Below, one piece after another: positions 63,867 through 64,000 of a DNA stretch of 64,000 nt (position 1 is its first letter; every line of letters starts with the position of its first letter). The stretch comes from Pseudomonas marvdashtae (GTDB taxonomy: Bacteria > Pseudomonadota > Gammaproteobacteria > Pseudomonadales > Pseudomonadaceae), in assembly GCF_014268655.2 (NCBI RefSeq), contig NZ_JABWQX020000001.1, positions 1,518,001-1,582,000 of the forward strand, given 5' to 3'. The notes below the pieces were generated by a model. The model was not told where the DNA came from, did no database searches, and worked only from the letters and a program-made list of their open reading frames with translations. Position numbers and translations under genes: made by a program.

Positions 63867-64000
63867 ATGCAAGCGCACACCCTGAACGCGCAGGCGTCGT
63901 TGGTGACGCCCAGCCGCAAGCGTTTTTTCATCATGGTCCTGCTGTTCATCACCGTGGTGATCAATTACCTGGACCGCAGTAACCTCTCGATTGCCGCCCC
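63867..64000 (+). CDS. dgoT: MFS transporter, DgoT-like (cut by window end)
   Basis: Only the first 44 or so residues are present: a soluble MQAHTLNAQASLVTPSRKRF followed by helix 1 (FIMVLLFITVVINYLD) and R-S-N-L-S, the start of the anion:cation symporter (ACS) family pattern NYLDRSNLS. In a dgo cluster this is expected to be the D-galactonate:H+ symporter. AAGAGG precedes the ATG. It may need its own promoter or read through the palindromic repeat. Confidence 0.82.
   Translation, partial: MQAHTLNAQASLVTPSRKRFFIMVLLFITVVINYLDRSNLSIAA

Noticed and set aside
62415..63878. 487-codon minus-strand open frame over dgoD and the palindromic repeat
   Set aside because: Antisense to a full-length DgoD; composition is that of a shadow frame.

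Overview
The window looks like chromosome of a fluorescent-group Pseudomonas. The evidence is high GC, dense GTG/ATG-overlapping operons, pseudomonad REP-like palindromes, and long blocks that follow the P. aeruginosa PAO1 gene order as I remember it (fadE/tRNA-Glu-Gly/ABC-2 block; comEC-exbBD-lpxK-kdsB-murB; rne-rluC-sppA-maf-yceD-rpmF-plsX-fabDG-acpP-fabF-pabC-mltG-tmk-holB-pilZ-tatD). I see no prophage, integrase, insertion sequence or CRISPR array. Species cannot be named from this sequence alone.

Layout. 1-11.1 kb: tail of an alpha/beta hydrolase, a 27-codon ORF coupled to a DUF4892 gene, an AI-2E-family permease, an OmpR/EnvZ-type two-component pair, pyrF, two oxidoreductases, a MocR-type regulator and a methyl-accepting chemotaxis protein. 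11.1-19.6 kb: an intergenic repeat patch with a CCCAAC hexamer array, a tandemly duplicated tRNA-Glu/tRNA-Gly pair, a PA2817-like gene, fadE, a GST, a two-gene ABC-2 exporter and a DUF2062 protein. 19.6-26.5 kb: an envelope operon of comEC, exbB/exbD-type genes, lpxK, Trm112, kdsB, a tyrosine phosphatase and murB. 26.8-31.1 kb: a four-gene xanthine-dehydrogenase-family molybdoenzyme cluster with its own XdhC and MobA-like maturation factors, sitting between murB and rne. 31.2-48.6 kb: rne, rluC, sppA, maf, then the yceD-rpmF-plsX-fab-acpP fatty-acid operon and on to tatD. 48.6-52.1 kb: the sRNA RgsA, a TetR regulator, a moaA paralogue with an attenuator-like leader, a lipoprotein and a DUF1285 protein.

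52.1-64 kb is a sugar-catabolic region. It has a FadR-type regulator, an SMP-30 lactonase, an SDR sugar dehydrogenase, an AraFGH-type ABC importer, then (after a five-gene-length interruption of unrelated genes) dgoK, dgoA, dgoD and the start of a dgoT-like MFS transporter. Together these encode every step of the oxidative De Ley-Doudoroff route: sugar uptake, oxidation to lactone, hydrolysis to aldonate, dehydration, phosphorylation and aldol cleavage to pyruvate and glyceraldehyde 3-phosphate.

The most interesting signals are regulatory. (i) Two widely separated promoters, before the SDR gene and before dgoK, are near copies: the same TCCCA-N5-TGGGA inverted repeat, the same 22-bp spacing to the same TTGAGA-18-TATAGT promoter, and the same leader end. 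(ii) An ATCATAYGAT motif lies upstream of both the regulator gene and the araFGH operon. (iii) The SDR gene has a structured leader with an overlapping upstream ORF. (iv) The moaA leader starts with a terminator-like hairpin. (v) A long rne leader lacks an obvious ribosome-binding site and faces an unlisted 58-codon ORF that has a very strong one. (vi) yceD and perhaps rluC look leaderless.
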